The translations under genes and the position numbers were made by a program. The notes beneath the pieces are model-generated. The model did no database searches. It saw only the letters and a program-made list of their open reading frames with translations, and was not told where the DNA came from. This document shows positions 16,234 to 25,216 of a stretch of DNA of 64,000 nucleotides, piece after piece (the stretch's first letter is position 1; every line of letters begins with the position of its first letter). This DNA is from Hymenobacter jeongseonensis (GTDB taxonomy: Bacteria > Bacteroidota > Bacteroidia > Cytophagales > Hymenobacteraceae). Location of the stretch: contig NZ_JADQDQ010000013.1 in assembly GCF_015694725.1 (NCBI RefSeq), positions 1 to 64,000 of the forward strand, given 5' to 3'.

Positions 16234-16641
16234 CTACTTCTCGCCCAGGCGCTTTTTGACGCCGGCGATTTGCGAGGCGGCGGCTACTTCCCACGAGGCC
16301 TGGGGACCGTCGTGGTCGCCGTCGAGGTCGTTGCTGTTGTCCTCTTCCCGGCCGTCGGTCGCTTTTTGCTCCTTCTTCCAGTTTTCGAGGGTGGTGACCT
16401 TCTCCTGCTCCGCGCTCAGCTTCGTGCTGGCGGTGGCCAAGTCGGTTTTGGCAGTATCGAGGGCAGTTTGGGCGGCTACCTGGGCAGCGGCGGCCTGGGT
16501 GGCCTTGAGCTCGGCCGCGGATTTCTCCTGCTCGAGCAGCGCGATTTTATCGTCAGCTGCCTGCAAGTGGGCTTCGGTGACCGTGTCGGTGTTCCCCTTC
16601 AGGCCGAGAAAGCCTAAGATGTGAGCGAATTTGCCTTCCAT
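16234..16641 (-). CDS. capsid scaffold-like coiled-coil protein
   Basis: A 135-aa protein with an almost continuous Ala/Leu/Lys/Glu heptad coiled coil (residues about 25-95), an acidic Asp-rich linker and a basic C-terminal segment. This is the layout of internal scaffold proteins that direct capsid assembly and bind the coat with a basic C-terminus. It overlaps the protease gene by 28 bp upstream and precedes the major capsid gene. Confidence 0.72.
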   Translation of the reverse strand: MEGKFAHILGFLGLKGNTDTVTEAHLQAADDKIALLEQEKSAAELKATQAAAAQVAAQTALDTAKTDLATASTKLSAEQEKVTTLENWKKEQKATDGREEDNSNDLDGDHDGPQASWEVAAASQIAGVKKRLGEK

Positions 16642-17642
16642 GCGTTGTTAAAATTTTGGGTGAATGATGAAGCGGAATTGCCCGCGCCAGCGCCCGACTG
16701 GGCCAGCTGCGCGGCTTTGTTGACGGCGTCCTGCAGCGAGCCGATGGCATCGACCAGGCCGTGCTTTTTGGCGTCGATGCCCCGGTAGACTTTGCCGGTG
16801 AACACGTCCTCTTTGGTGCTCAGCTTGCCGGCCCGGCCCCTTTCCACGGCCGCGATGAAGGTTTCCCCAATCTGGTCGAGGTCGGCCTGCACCGAGGCGC
16901 GCACCGCATCGGTGAGCTCCTCGACGCCGTTCATGCGGGCCTTGTCCACGGCGCGGGTCGAGCGCAGGATTTCCACCTTAAAGCCCTGCTTTTCGAGGTA
17001 AGCCCCCTGGAAGATGTTCATGCACAGCACGCCCAGGCTGCCGGCGTAGCCGGTGCTGGCCGAGTTGATGTAGATGTAGGCGGTTTGCGCGGCAATCCAG
17101 TAAGCGGCCGAAGCGCCCAGCCCGTCGATGTAAGACACGACGGGCTTGCTGGCATTGGCCAAGGCCTGGGCGAACTCTTCGGTCCCGTCGACCTGGCCAC
17201 CGGGCGAATCGATGTCGAGCACAATGGCCGAAATCTCCGGGTCGCGCAGCGCGGCCGAGAGCATGCTCATCATGTCTTTGGTGCCCAAGGAGCAGTAGCC
17301 ACCGCGCTTCTGGATGGTGCCTTGCACCGGAATCACGGCCACTTTCGAGCCGCTGGTATTCGCCGAGCTGCCACCCCGTGGGCCGGCCAGCGCGGCCGCC
17401 ATGCTCGTGGCCAGATTCAGGCCGTGGCCCGCCGGGGTCGGCATGCCGGCCAACTCGCCCGCCTGGCTCACCCACATCGTGGGGTAGCCTTCGGCATCGG
17501 CGTGAGCGTACTTGCGCGGCTTGGCCTCCGCCGCCGAGAGCGCGGGCAGGCCCTTGCCAATGCGGGCCAGGATGCGCTCCTTGGCCATGCCGTAGTACTT
17601 CGATTCGAGGGCCCAGGCGGAGCTGGAAAGCAGGTCGTCCAT
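16614..17642 (-). CDS. phage head maturation protease, S49 (SppA/protease C) family
   Basis: Starting at the ATG at 17642 this is a 342-aa Ser-Lys protease. Strands IAVIPVQGTI-like and AIVLDIDSPGGQVDG lead to the nucleophile motif GLGASAAYW (Ser at about 177), followed by YAGSLGVL and the segment with a likely catalytic Lys (TRAVDKARMNG, Lys about 234). This matches prohead proteases that remove the scaffold and capsid N-termini. It is the first gene of the head operon, with a terminator at 17708-17733 just upstream. Confidence 0.88.
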   Translation of the reverse strand: MDDLLSSSAWALESKYYGMAKERILARIGKGLPALSAAEAKPRKYAHADAEGYPTMWVSQAGELAGMPTPAGHGLNLATSMAAALAGPRGGSSANTSGSKVAVIPVQGTIQKRGGYCSLGTKDMMSMLSAALRDPEISAIVLDIDSPGGQVDGTEEFAQALANASKPVVSYIDGLGASAAYWIAAQTAYIYINSASTGYAGSLGVLCMNIFQGAYLEKQGFKVEILRSTRAVDKARMNGVEELTDAVRASVQADLDQIGETFIAAVERGRAGKLSTKEDVFTGKVYRGIDAKKHGLVDAIGSLQDAVNKAAQLAQSGAGAGNSASSFTQNFNNAWKANSLTS

Positions 17643-17707
17643 AAGTGCACCGCCTAGGAGGCAGTATACAATGTTCGCCTTTTGAGCTACCGGCCTATAG
17701 GACGAAA

Positions 17708-17733
17708 AAAGCCCCGCCAATGGGCGGGGCTTT
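17708..17733. terminator. Rho-independent terminator between tail and head operons
   Basis: A perfect 11-bp stem (AAAGCCCCGCC / GGCGGGGCTTT) with a 4-nt loop and a run of T on the minus strand. It ends the tail/adhesin transcript after the 32-aa membrane peptide, so the head operon needs its own promoter in the 65 bp before 17642. Confidence 0.85.
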
Positions 17734-17751
17734 CGTGCTTTTGGTAAGGGC

Positions 17752-17850
17752 TCAGCGTCGGGGGCGGGATTTCCAGGCCACGCCGCCCAGCATGGCCAGC
17801 AAGAGCACGACGGCCATTTTGACGACGAGGGGCGGCAGTACCAGAATCAT
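17752..17850 (-). CDS. 32-aa single-pass membrane micropeptide
   Basis: This short frame starts with an ATG overlapping the stop of the upstream gene (ATGA at 17847-17850) and encodes one hydrophobic helix (residues 2-25, with LVVKMAVVLLLAMLGGVAW) ending in a basic KSRPRR tail. The stop is followed by a terminator after about 20 bp. Coupling, topology and terminator placement support a real gene. It could be a small pinholin-like or membrane-targeting peptide; no family is recognised. Confidence 0.55.
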   Translation of the reverse strand: MILVLPPLVVKMAVVLLLAMLGGVAWKSRPRR

Positions 17851-18323
17851 CGAAACTTACCCATCGTGTCGGCGCGGGCAATGTGGTCCTCAATCATGCC
17901 GTCAATATCAATGGGCGAATACTTGCGCACCATCATAAAATAATCCCCCTGGTACATCGTGGTCTGGGGGGCGTTCACGGCGTTTTCCCACTCCTCGGCC
18001 GGGTTAAGGCCGTGAATGGAGTGGTGACGAATAGCCAGCAGCTGGTCGGTCGCCGGGTCCACTATGGTTTCGTTGTCGGCCACCAGCTTCTGCTCGTAGC
18101 CGTCGTGGTCAAATCCCTGGCCACTGAGCACCGGCCCGGCCTGGCCGTCAACGCTGGCGTGTAGCGTCACCTGCACGGTAATGATGGCGCTGCACACGCC
18201 TTCGCGGGTTTGCTCGTGGTCCAGCTTTTTGAAGCGGGCGACCTGCTTAAACAGGGTTTCGCCAATTACCCGGTCGCACACGGGCGTTTCAATCAGGTCG
18301 CGGGGGGGTTCGTATAATGGCAT
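17847..18323 (-). CDS. hypothetical phage tail-region protein
   Basis: The 158-aa protein starts at the ATG at 18323; the frame upstream is Pro/Thr-rich noise. It mixes strands and acidic loops (GFDHDGYEQKLVADN) and shows no known motif. It follows the lectin-like gene after 7 bp and is coupled to the micropeptide, so it belongs to the receptor-binding/tail operon. Confidence 0.6.
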   Translation of the reverse strand: MPLYEPPRDLIETPVCDRVIGETLFKQVARFKKLDHEQTREGVCSAIITVQVTLHASVDGQAGPVLSGQGFDHDGYEQKLVADNETIVDPATDQLLAIRHHSIHGLNPAEEWENAVNAPQTTMYQGDYFMMVRKYSPIDIDGMIEDHIARADTMGKFR

Positions 18324-18330
18324 GGCTCTG

Positions 18331-19185
18331 TTAAAAATGGGAGGCAAGGTTGGCAAACAGGACGGCGTTGGTGGCCGCGCCGGGGTAGGTGCGCAGAAAT
18401 AGAATCTCCTGCATGGCGCCGGTGTAGCGGCGGCTCGCGTCCAGGGCGGTGTTGGAGTTGGCGTTGTAGCCGCCCAAAAAGAAGGCGTAAGAGGCATTCA
18501 TGACGTAGGTGGCATCAATGGCCACGGCGGCCCCGACCTGCTGGAGCACCCCGCCTTGAAACTCGTAAGCGCTTTGCGACGGAATGCTGCGAATGGCTTG
18601 CTGGGATGCGACGCGCCACGTATTGAGCGCCCACGGGGAGGCCACCACTGCGGGAAAGCGGCTGGTCGTGTCGTGCCAAATCGGAAGCACCCCGTTCAGG
18701 TATAGCCAGGAATAGCGGCCGTTGACGCTGTTCAGGAAGGACTTGGCGTACACGCTGCTGGCCGTGTAGCTGGCCGGCTTGATGGCGCAGTAGCTAATCA
18801 TGTCGCCGCTGCCGGGGTTGTAGCCGCTTTGCTCGATGGCTTTGTAGACTTCGGCGCCGGTGTAAATCAGGGTGTCGATGCCGTTGAGTGGAACGACGGC
18901 GCAGCCATAAGGGCATGTGCCTTCCAGTAGCAGATCTTTGCCGCTCAGCTCAAACAAGCGGGTAACCCGACCCTGGGCGTCTTTTATCGAGCCAAACGCC
19001 GGGCTCAGCCAGGCGCCTAAATTCAGGTTGTAGTCGTATTTGAGCTTGAACCGGGAAATGACGTACTCCAGGTTTACGTTGCTGCCTCCAGCGGCGAGTA
19101 CGCGGTTCTGGTGCGCGTAACCGTCGCGGACCCACGGGGGGCTGCCACCCCAACCGGGGTTTTTGATGGATAAAGCGCCCTGCAT
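18331..19185 (-). CDS. putative lectin-like tail protein (concanavalin/LamG-like)
   Basis: A 284-aa protein with start at 19185 overlapping the stop of the upstream gene (TAATG). Its C-terminal part carries strands and a closing motif (YTGAMQEILFLRTYPG, then a short helix) like the end of LamG/concanavalin A-like domains, which bind surface sugars. Aromatic-rich stretches through the chain fit a carbohydrate-binding role at the virion tip. It pairs with the fibre-like gene upstream. The domain call is from pattern only. Confidence 0.5.
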   Translation of the reverse strand: MQGALSIKNPGWGGSPPWVRDGYAHQNRVLAAGGSNVNLEYVISRFKLKYDYNLNLGAWLSPAFGSIKDAQGRVTRLFELSGKDLLLEGTCPYGCAVVPLNGIDTLIYTGAEVYKAIEQSGYNPGSGDMISYCAIKPASYTASSVYAKSFLNSVNGRYSWLYLNGVLPIWHDTTSRFPAVVASPWALNTWRVASQQAIRSIPSQSAYEFQGGVLQQVGAAVAIDATYVMNASYAFFLGGYNANSNTALDASRRYTGAMQEILFLRTYPGAATNAVLFANLASHF

Positions 19186-20366
19186 TATTCGGGTGACCAA
19201 GTGGCCACTACGTCGGCTTCGTTGGCACCAAAGCACCAAAGCGTGAGGATGGCAAATTTCGTAGCGGCTAGGCTGCTGGGCTTCGAGTTATTGGTCCAGC
19301 GCCAGGCGCTGGGAAACAGCATCGTGCGGTTGGTGCCGTCGGCAATCACGCGCACTACCTTGCTTTTGGTGTCGGCCTTGTTGAGTGTGGCTAGGAACTC
19401 CAGGTTGCCCGATAGAGTAATGCTGCGCACGTTGGCGGCGTTAAAATCCAGCACTATCGTGGGGCTGTAATTCAGCGTCGTGTGCACGTCGAGCGGCATC
19501 TTGCCGGCCAGCGCGCTGGCCAGGGCGGCCTGGGCGCGGGCGTCGGTGAAGTACTTGTTGGCGGCGCCTTCGGCCAGCGCGTCGGTGTTGGCCAGGTTTT
19601 GGCCGGCCGGCAGCTGGGCGGCCGGCACCTTGCCGCCCACTAAGTCGGCTTTGGCAGGCAACGCCCCCTCCACGGCCGAAACCCGGGCTTTGAGGGCCGT
19701 GTCGTCGTAAATGGGGGCCGTGAGCGGCGCGAAGGGTTTGTAAATCGGGTCATCGTCGAGGCCGGTGGGCACCGGGTGCTGAAACCCGACGCTGGCTTCC
19801 CGCCACTCCAAGAGCCGCGTCACGGGCGGCACCAGCGCGGCGAAGGTGTGCTGCACCACTTCGCCCTTCACGTAGTCCTGGTCCTCGAGCTGAAGCACCG
19901 GATACGAGAGGATGCGCTCTTCTTCCGTGCCGCTGGTACGCACCCAGCGGGCTTTCACCGTCGCGGTAGTGGTGGGCAACTCGTCCACCAGCGCATCAAT
20001 GGGGCCGGTGGACGAGTAGATGAGCCGGAAATCCATCGGGTCCACCTTCACGCCGGCGCCGGCCGTGGCCGCGTCCGTGCCGTTGGTGGCCCGGGCGTCC
20101 ATGCCCAGGATGCGGGAGCGCACCGGAATCAGGGCCGTGTCGATGGTGGGCTGGCCATTGACGAGGAGAATCGTGGGCACGCGAAACAGCGCGCCCTTGA
20201 CCTGGTTGGTGGTCAGCGCCTCAAAGCGGTCACTCAGCTGCTGGCGGGCATCGGCCACGACCTGGGCCAGCACCAGACGCATATGGGCCGGCGTAATCTT
20301 GGCCAGCACGTTGTCCACGATGTACTGGGCAATAACAGCAAAAACATTATTCGGGTCGTACGGCAT
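19185..20366 (-). CDS. putative tail fibre protein
   Basis: A 393-aa protein. Residues about 1-190 form a virion-attachment-like part. A fibre-like linker follows (KARVSAVEGALPAKADLVGG, AAQLPAG, then KYFTDARAQAALASALAGKM), as commonly seen in trimeric phage fibres. The C-terminus (about 300-393) is a beta-rich tip ending in TWSPE. Fibres bind the host surface. It overlaps both neighbours by one base, showing a compact adhesin operon. Confidence 0.68.
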   Translation of the reverse strand: MPYDPNNVFAVIAQYIVDNVLAKITPAHMRLVLAQVVADARQQLSDRFEALTTNQVKGALFRVPTILLVNGQPTIDTALIPVRSRILGMDARATNGTDAATAGAGVKVDPMDFRLIYSSTGPIDALVDELPTTTATVKARWVRTSGTEEERILSYPVLQLEDQDYVKGEVVQHTFAALVPPVTRLLEWREASVGFQHPVPTGLDDDPIYKPFAPLTAPIYDDTALKARVSAVEGALPAKADLVGGKVPAAQLPAGQNLANTDALAEGAANKYFTDARAQAALASALAGKMPLDVHTTLNYSPTIVLDFNAANVRSITLSGNLEFLATLNKADTKSKVVRVIADGTNRTMLFPSAWRWTNNSKPSSLAATKFAILTLWCFGANEADVVATWSPE

Positions 20367-20911
20367 CAGCTAAAGCCAAAGGAGAACCCGGCCGACCAGG
20401 CGCGGCGGGCGTCGGCGGGCAGGAGCTCTTGTTCGAGAAAAAAGGGAGCCCGCGCCGGCAGCACGCCGGTGAAGGTGAAGGGCAGGGCGTTGCGGTCCGT
20501 GGGCTTGCGGCCGGTTTCGGTGCCGATGAGCAGCTTCAGCGGCCACTCGGGCGTACCGGCCAGCTTGGTGCGGCCGTTGCCGTCGAGAAACGCGGCCAGG
20601 TAGCGGCCGCCCGTCAGCCGGGCCACGGCCTCGCTCACGTCGGGCGCGTCGCCGGCCACGAGCAGCTGGAGCTTGACCTTATAGAAGTCGCCCTGCTCGT
20701 TTTGCTCGGGGTCTTCGTCGTAGCTGGCCGACTCGTCGAGGAAATAAATATCGGCGAAGTTGGCCGGGTCGAACAGGTCGAGCTCCGTGGCCACCACGCT
20801 GGCCACCGGCTCGGCGTAGCCGCGCACGTTGCCGGCCGGCCACACCCGCAGCCCGCGCAGGCCGCCGATGTTGAAGCACTCGCTGGGCGGTATGGAAATT
20901 ACCGGCAGCAT
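20366..20911 (-). CDS. hypothetical structural protein
   Basis: A 181-aa protein with many short strands, an acidic loop (DESASYDEDPEQNEQGD) and a C-terminal Phe-rich strand. No recognised family. One-base overlaps with the DUF5675 gene upstream and the fibre gene downstream place it in the tail/adhesin operon; a tail completion or fibre-connector role is plausible but unproven. Confidence 0.6.
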   Translation of the reverse strand: MLPVISIPPSECFNIGGLRGLRVWPAGNVRGYAEPVASVVATELDLFDPANFADIYFLDESASYDEDPEQNEQGDFYKVKLQLLVAGDAPDVSEAVARLTGGRYLAAFLDGNGRTKLAGTPEWPLKLLIGTETGRKPTDRNALPFTFTGVLPARAPFFLEQELLPADARRAWSAGFSFGFS

Positions 20912-21291
20912 CAGGCGATGGTCAATTCGATTGCGCCGAACGGGAGCAACGCCCCCATGAGCTTTTCAAAGGCTTCCTGCGACTTGTAAATCTTGGTGTG
21001 GCACGGCAGCTTGGCCAGCCCCACCAGCACGCAGGCGTCGCTGTCCTTGGCCGTGGTGCCGGTGTGCATCCGGACGCCCCACTTAGCTGGCACCTTCTCG
21101 GACACGAGCAGCGGCATGAGCTTGCGAAACTTCGGGCTCTGGTTTAAGAGCACTTGGTACGTATCGGCCGGGATGGCCACCCCAATGCGTTCGAGGGTGT
21201 AGCAGAAGAAATTGCCGTTGAGCGACAACTCGCCCAGGATGCAGCCGTGGGCGGGCTTGCCGCGCTTCAGGGCCAGGAGTGCTTTGTTCAT
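20911..21291 (-). CDS. DUF5675 family protein
   Basis: A 126-aa protein from the ATG at 21291. Its N-terminal pattern (basic residues, then LGELSLNGNFFCYTLER, then PADTYQVLLNQSPKF) matches DUF5675, a small domain common in Bacteroidota and phages that may be a peptidoglycan-active or peptidase-like fold. It opens the adhesin operon after a 256-bp control gap rich in GGCAA sites. Activity is not established. Confidence 0.7.
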   Translation of the reverse strand: MNKALLALKRGKPAHGCILGELSLNGNFFCYTLERIGVAIPADTYQVLLNQSPKFRKLMPLLVSEKVPAKWGVRMHTGTTAKDSDACVLVGLAKLPCHTKIYKSQEAFEKLMGALLPFGAIELTIA

Positions 21292-21547
21292 GGGCCCAAG
21301 AAGCCACATTGCCCTCCCGGGTAATAGGCCGCTTGCCGGCAGCGGCTACCGGGCGATTGGCCCGGCAATTGCCACCGGCCGCGGCAACCCTTCCGGCAAC
21401 TCCCCGCCCGCCTCCCCTGCCCTTCCCGCGCCGGCCTGGGGAACAACTGGCAAATCCTGGGGAAGAACTGGCAAGTTTATTTTTTGCCGGGCCCAGCCTT
21501 TTTTTTTCGATATTCCGTTAGCGGTGCCCTCACACGCGAAGGTGTTC
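21292..21547 (-). promoter_or_regulatory. control region with GGCAATTGCC and 21-bp tandem repeat
   Basis: This gap before the DUF5675/fibre operon holds the same perfect palindrome GGCAATTGCC (21364-21373) as the portal-operon control region and at least five more GGCAA or TTGCC half-sites. At 21435-21476 a 21-bp unit is repeated in tandem with two mismatches; each unit contains one TGGCAA. This suggests a binding array for one phage regulator. No canonical promoter could be placed. Confidence 0.5.
21435..21476. repeat. 21-bp tandem repeat, two copies
   Basis: Two adjacent 21-bp units (21435-21455 and 21456-21476), each beginning CCTGGGGAA and ending in TGGCAA plus two bases; they differ at two positions. 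The period is two DNA helical turns, so both copies present the same face. Confidence 0.8.
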
Positions 21548-23503
21548 TCACACGCGAACCAGCTCCGCGACCACCGGCTTGCGCAGCGGCACCGTCACCG
21601 AGAGCTTGCGCACCAGGTACTCGATGCCGTCGAGCCGCACCTTGCGGGCCAGCTCCAGCCGGGCCAGGTCGAGCACGCTCAGCCGCAGCGGCTGCTTGAC
21701 CACCACGCCCCGGCGCTTCACCTCCAGCCAGCCGCGCAGCAGTTGCTGGTAGGTGCCGGCCGCGCCCTCCAGCCGCAAACTCAGCTGGCCCACTACGTCG
21801 CCGGCCTGGTTCGTGGCCAGGGGCGTGACGAGCGGGTACAGGGTGCCGTCGCTGGCCGGCTGCATCCCGCGCCAGAACAGCAGGCGCAGCGCGGCCGGCC
21901 GCGGCGGGGCATCGGGCGAGGCGTTGGCCGGTTCGAAGCCCGCCCGGCTCAGCGCCGGCACTTCCATGAAGTCGGTGGCCAGCGGGTCGAGCTGCACCGC
22001 CAGCTGGGGGTCGGCCTGAAACGGGGCCCGGCCCAGGTGGGTGTAGGCAAAGCCCTGGGCGTATTCGGTGCCGTCCGTGCCGCCCACCTCCACCCCTTCG
22101 AGCGCGGGGGCCAGGTAGCGCCACGTCAGGTCCACGGTGGTGCCGCTGAAATTCCACACCCCGCTGCTTTGGTAGTACGCGCCCTGGGCCCGCACCAGCC
22201 GGGTTTCCAGGGGCGCGCCCACCAGGGCGGTGGCCGGCAGATCGGCCAGTTGCTCCACGGCCGGGCCCAGCGTGGCCGGGTCGGGGGCCTGGCGCAGCAG
22301 CTGCTCGGTGAGCAAATCGTCGGGGTCGGTTTCGTAGACCAGCTTCAGCCGCCCGGCCTCGGCAATTTCCACCTCCGCCGCCCCGGCCAGGCGGCCCGTC
22401 AGGTCGGGCACCTCGGCCGCGGGGGCCGCCACCACGTCGCGCAGCAGGCAGGTGCTCACCCGGCGGTTCACTTCGTCGATGAGCACGACCAAGCCCAGGC
22501 CCTTGCGCACGGCCCGCAGCAGGCCGGCCACGTCGAGGGCGGGCAACGCATCGGCCAGGTGGAAGCTGCTCTGCACCACGCCCGCCGCGTCCCGGCTCGT
22601 GCGCAGGGCATTGGCCGGGCTGAAAATGACGATGTCGCCCAACTCGCCGGGCAGAAAGTTGGGCTCGTCGATGACCAGCCCGCTTTCCTCAAACACGCAG
22701 CGCAGCACGTAGCGCAGGCGCGGGAACGGGCAAGCCAGCTGCCCGTACGCCGGCAGCAGCTGGCCTTCGGAAGAGCGGTAGGGCCGCGAGGCGGCGGGAT
22801 TGAAAATATCGTAGAGCGGCACCACCAGGCGCTGGTAGCCCACAAAGCCCACGTGGGCGAAGCTACCCCCGGCCGGCACGCCGTACCCGGGATTCGCGCC
22901 CCCCAGCCAGGGATTGATTACGACGGGCGGGTGCGCCGGGGGCGCGGGCGGCTGGCCTTCCACGACTACCGGCGCGGGCGCGGGGTCGTAGAAGTCGTCG
23001 CAGCGCACCGGGGCAAACACGTAGTCATACGCTTCCGGATGCCGCACCACTTCGTTGGCGTGGGCCACCCAGCCCGGCACCTGGAACAGGCCCCCGGTTT
23101 CCCCGCCGCCGAAGGGCTGGGCGGGCGGCAGGTGCCGCACCCCGCCGTAGCCAAAGCTGGCCAGCATCCGGCCGGTCAGGCTCGCCCCCACCGCGCCCAG
23201 GGCTCCGCTCAGATTCACGCTGTAGCGCTTGGTGCTGGCCGAGCGCACCCGCTGGGTGCCCACCAGCAGCGGCACGCCATCCAGGCGCAATTCGGCCGGC
23301 AGTTCCGCGCCCGGCGCCACGTGGGCATCGAGCCGCTCGGGAAAGCCGTAGAGCGGCCCGTTGGGCGGGGCCGGCACGGCAATCGAATACGAAAACGTGC
23401 CGCGCACCACTTCCTCGTCGAAAACGGGCGAGTGGTACTCCAGCTGCACGCTGGTGCCGGGGCTGAGCACTACGGGGCGCTCGTCGGAAAGGAGTTCCAG
23501 CAT
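21548..23503 (-). CDS. large hypothetical tail/baseplate-type structural protein
   Basis: A 651-aa, beta-rich, Pro/Ala/Gly-rich protein. It has repeated short strands, an internal segment with a helix-poor TGRLAGAAEVEIAEAGRLKL stretch, and a C-terminal part (VRLDGIEYLVRKLSVTVPL) resembling the closing strands of phage baseplate or distal-tail hub proteins. It comes 18 bp after another large structural gene. With no tape measure nearby, it may form part of a short tail. Specific family not recognised. Confidence 0.6.
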   Translation of the reverse strand: MLELLSDERPVVLSPGTSVQLEYHSPVFDEEVVRGTFSYSIAVPAPPNGPLYGFPERLDAHVAPGAELPAELRLDGVPLLVGTQRVRSASTKRYSVNLSGALGAVGASLTGRMLASFGYGGVRHLPPAQPFGGGETGGLFQVPGWVAHANEVVRHPEAYDYVFAPVRCDDFYDPAPAPVVVEGQPPAPPAHPPVVINPWLGGANPGYGVPAGGSFAHVGFVGYQRLVVPLYDIFNPAASRPYRSSEGQLLPAYGQLACPFPRLRYVLRCVFEESGLVIDEPNFLPGELGDIVIFSPANALRTSRDAAGVVQSSFHLADALPALDVAGLLRAVRKGLGLVVLIDEVNRRVSTCLLRDVVAAPAAEVPDLTGRLAGAAEVEIAEAGRLKLVYETDPDDLLTEQLLRQAPDPATLGPAVEQLADLPATALVGAPLETRLVRAQGAYYQSSGVWNFSGTTVDLTWRYLAPALEGVEVGGTDGTEYAQGFAYTHLGRAPFQADPQLAVQLDPLATDFMEVPALSRAGFEPANASPDAPPRPAALRLLFWRGMQPASDGTLYPLVTPLATNQAGDVVGQLSLRLEGAAGTYQQLLRGWLEVKRRGVVVKQPLRLSVLDLARLELARKVRLDGIEYLVRKLSVTVPLRKPVVAELVRV

Positions 23504-23521
23504 CGGGATTAGGGCAAGTAG

Positions 23522-25216
23522 TTAAGGCAAGTCGGCGTAGGCGGTGGGCGCAAAGGCGTAATCAAATTCAAGGAGCATGCCCCGCAGCGGAGCCTCGTCG
23601 CTTTCCGGGACCAGCACGCGCTTGGTGGGGTCCAGCGGCCAGAGCCGGCCGCCCTTCCATTCCCAGATTTCGCGGGCCAGCACCAGCTCCTGCAGCCAGC
23701 GCAGCTGCGCCGCCTTCAGCCAGCCGGTGGCCAGCTTCAGTTTGCGGGAGCCGGTCACGTCGAAGGCCTGGCGCTCGGCGGCCGGGCTGCTGCTACCGGG
23801 CACGGCCGGCAGCTCAAACCGGTCGGCCGAGGCCTCCAGTACGCCTTCGAGCCGCCCTTCCGTGCGCAGCGTGTCAAACCCGCCCAGCGAGTTGGTGAAG
23901 TGCAGGTAGCGGCTGCGCGCCGTTTCCGGCACCAGCTGGTAGGTGCTCACCCCGCTGAGCGGTTCGCCCAGGGGCGAGTAGAGCGCCACGCTCATCGAAT
24001 CGGTATCGGCCCGGGGCCGCACCGGAATGGCCAGCAGCTGGGCCAGCGGGCCGCGCCCGGCGCTCAGGTCCACCGCCTCATCTTCCACTTCGGGCGGGGC
24101 TTCGGCAAAGCCGGTGCGGTAGTAACTCCGGCGCACGGTGAGCACCGCAGGCGCGGCGCTCGGGCAGAGCCAGAACAGCCATTCGGGCTGCTGGGCCGTG
24201 AGGCGCTTGCCGGCCGGCTGCCAGCTCAGAAACGGCGGCTGGCCGAAGGCCTCCAGCCGGTAGGCGAAGTAATCCACGTGCCGGTGCTCTACCGGCAGCC
24301 CGCCGCGCAGGGCCGTGCGCAGGGCACTGGTGACAAAGGCGGCGGGTACGCCCTCGGCCAGCACCGTGGCCGTGCGCACGAAGTAGTTAACCAGCGGGGT
24401 GCGGCACAGCACGGTGGCCAGCGTGGACGTGGGCGGTACCACGGCCGTAAGCAGCGGGGCCAGCAGCGTATCGAGGCGAAAATCAACCCGGCCGCTGGCG
24501 CTGGCCCGGCGCCGGGCGCGAAACACCAGGGCGAAATCCTCTTCCCGGTGCTGGCTCTCGGCGTAGAGCTCCAGCAGCACGTCGGCCCCGGCCGGCGCAG
24601 CCACCGGGTACCAGAGCGGCTGCAACACGAAGTCCACGGCGCTGGTGGGCCCCACCGGCGCGGCGGGCGGGGCGGGCACGGCCACGTCGAAGGCCACCGA
24701 GCGGGCGCAGTTGGCCACGCCGGTGTCGTTCACGGTGAGCACGTGGCGGCCGGGGCCCAGGCCGTAGAACTTGGGCGAGGCCTGCGGCAAGCCGCCATCG
24801 AGCCGGTAGCGCACCGCGCCGTGGCTGTCCTCGTACTGGGCCGCCAGGTTGGCGCCGGTGGCCGTGGCCGTGAGCTCGTAGTACACGCTCAGGTTGCAAC
24901 TCGGCGGCACGGCCGGCACAAAGCCGCAGCTGAGGCTATCCGCCGTGGGCACCAGAGTAAACCCGCCCGCCCCGTCGTGGACGTAGCTCAGGTAGGTGGT
25001 GCCGTCGCACTTGCTGAAAAACTCGCCCTCGACGCTGTAGTTCTCGGGCGGGTTGTGGTTCTGAAAGTCGTCGTAGCCGCCCGTGGTGTGGGTTACCGTC
25101 TCGTTGACCTCGTCAAATTCGTAGCGGTCCACGTCATAGGTCGAGCCGTACACCTGGGGCGTGTTCGGGTCCTGGTAGTTGGTCTGATTCGAGTAAGCCA
25201 GCAGAATTAAAATCAT
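23522..25216 (-). CDS. large hypothetical virion protein
   Basis: A 564-aa protein. The N-terminal 170 residues contain an Ig-like/adhesin-type module (CNLSVYYELTATATGAN, then RHVLTVNDTGVANC), often seen in surface-exposed virion or Bacteroidota secreted proteins. Later parts are beta-rich, ending in an aromatic C-terminus (LLEFDYAFAPTAYADLP). It overlaps the 165-aa gene upstream by 4 bp. Structural role inferred from size, composition and position. Confidence 0.6.
   Translation of the reverse strand: MILILLAYSNQTNYQDPNTPQVYGSTYDVDRYEFDEVNETVTHTTGGYDDFQNHNPPENYSVEGEFFSKCDGTTYLSYVHDGAGGFTLVPTADSLSCGFVPAVPPSCNLSVYYELTATATGANLAAQYEDSHGAVRYRLDGGLPQASPKFYGLGPGRHVLTVNDTGVANCARSVAFDVAVPAPPAAPVGPTSAVDFVLQPLWYPVAAPAGADVLLELYAESQHREEDFALVFRARRRASASGRVDFRLDTLLAPLLTAVVPPTSTLATVLCRTPLVNYFVRTATVLAEGVPAAFVTSALRTALRGGLPVEHRHVDYFAYRLEAFGQPPFLSWQPAGKRLTAQQPEWLFWLCPSAAPAVLTVRRSYYRTGFAEAPPEVEDEAVDLSAGRGPLAQLLAIPVRPRADTDSMSVALYSPLGEPLSGVSTYQLVPETARSRYLHFTNSLGGFDTLRTEGRLEGVLEASADRFELPAVPGSSSPAAERQAFDVTGSRKLKLATGWLKAAQLRWLQELVLAREIWEWKGGRLWPLDPTKRVLVPESDEAPLRGMLLEFDYAFAPTAYADLP

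Noticed and set aside
16614-17720. longer start for the S49 protease at 17720
   Set aside because: The extra 26 residues run over part of the terminator and are not protease-like; the ATG at 17642 gives the normal family N-terminus.
21212-23512. 766-aa rightward open frame across the tail region
   Set aside because: It is the mirror frame of the 651-aa leftward gene: extreme Arg/His/Gln/Gly bias, no domain, and it crosses a non-coding control gap. High-GC codon bias keeps the opposite frame open.
23900-25210. 436-aa rightward open frame
   Set aside because: Same kind of mirror frame opposite the 564-aa leftward virion gene; His/Arg/Gly-rich with no sensible fold.
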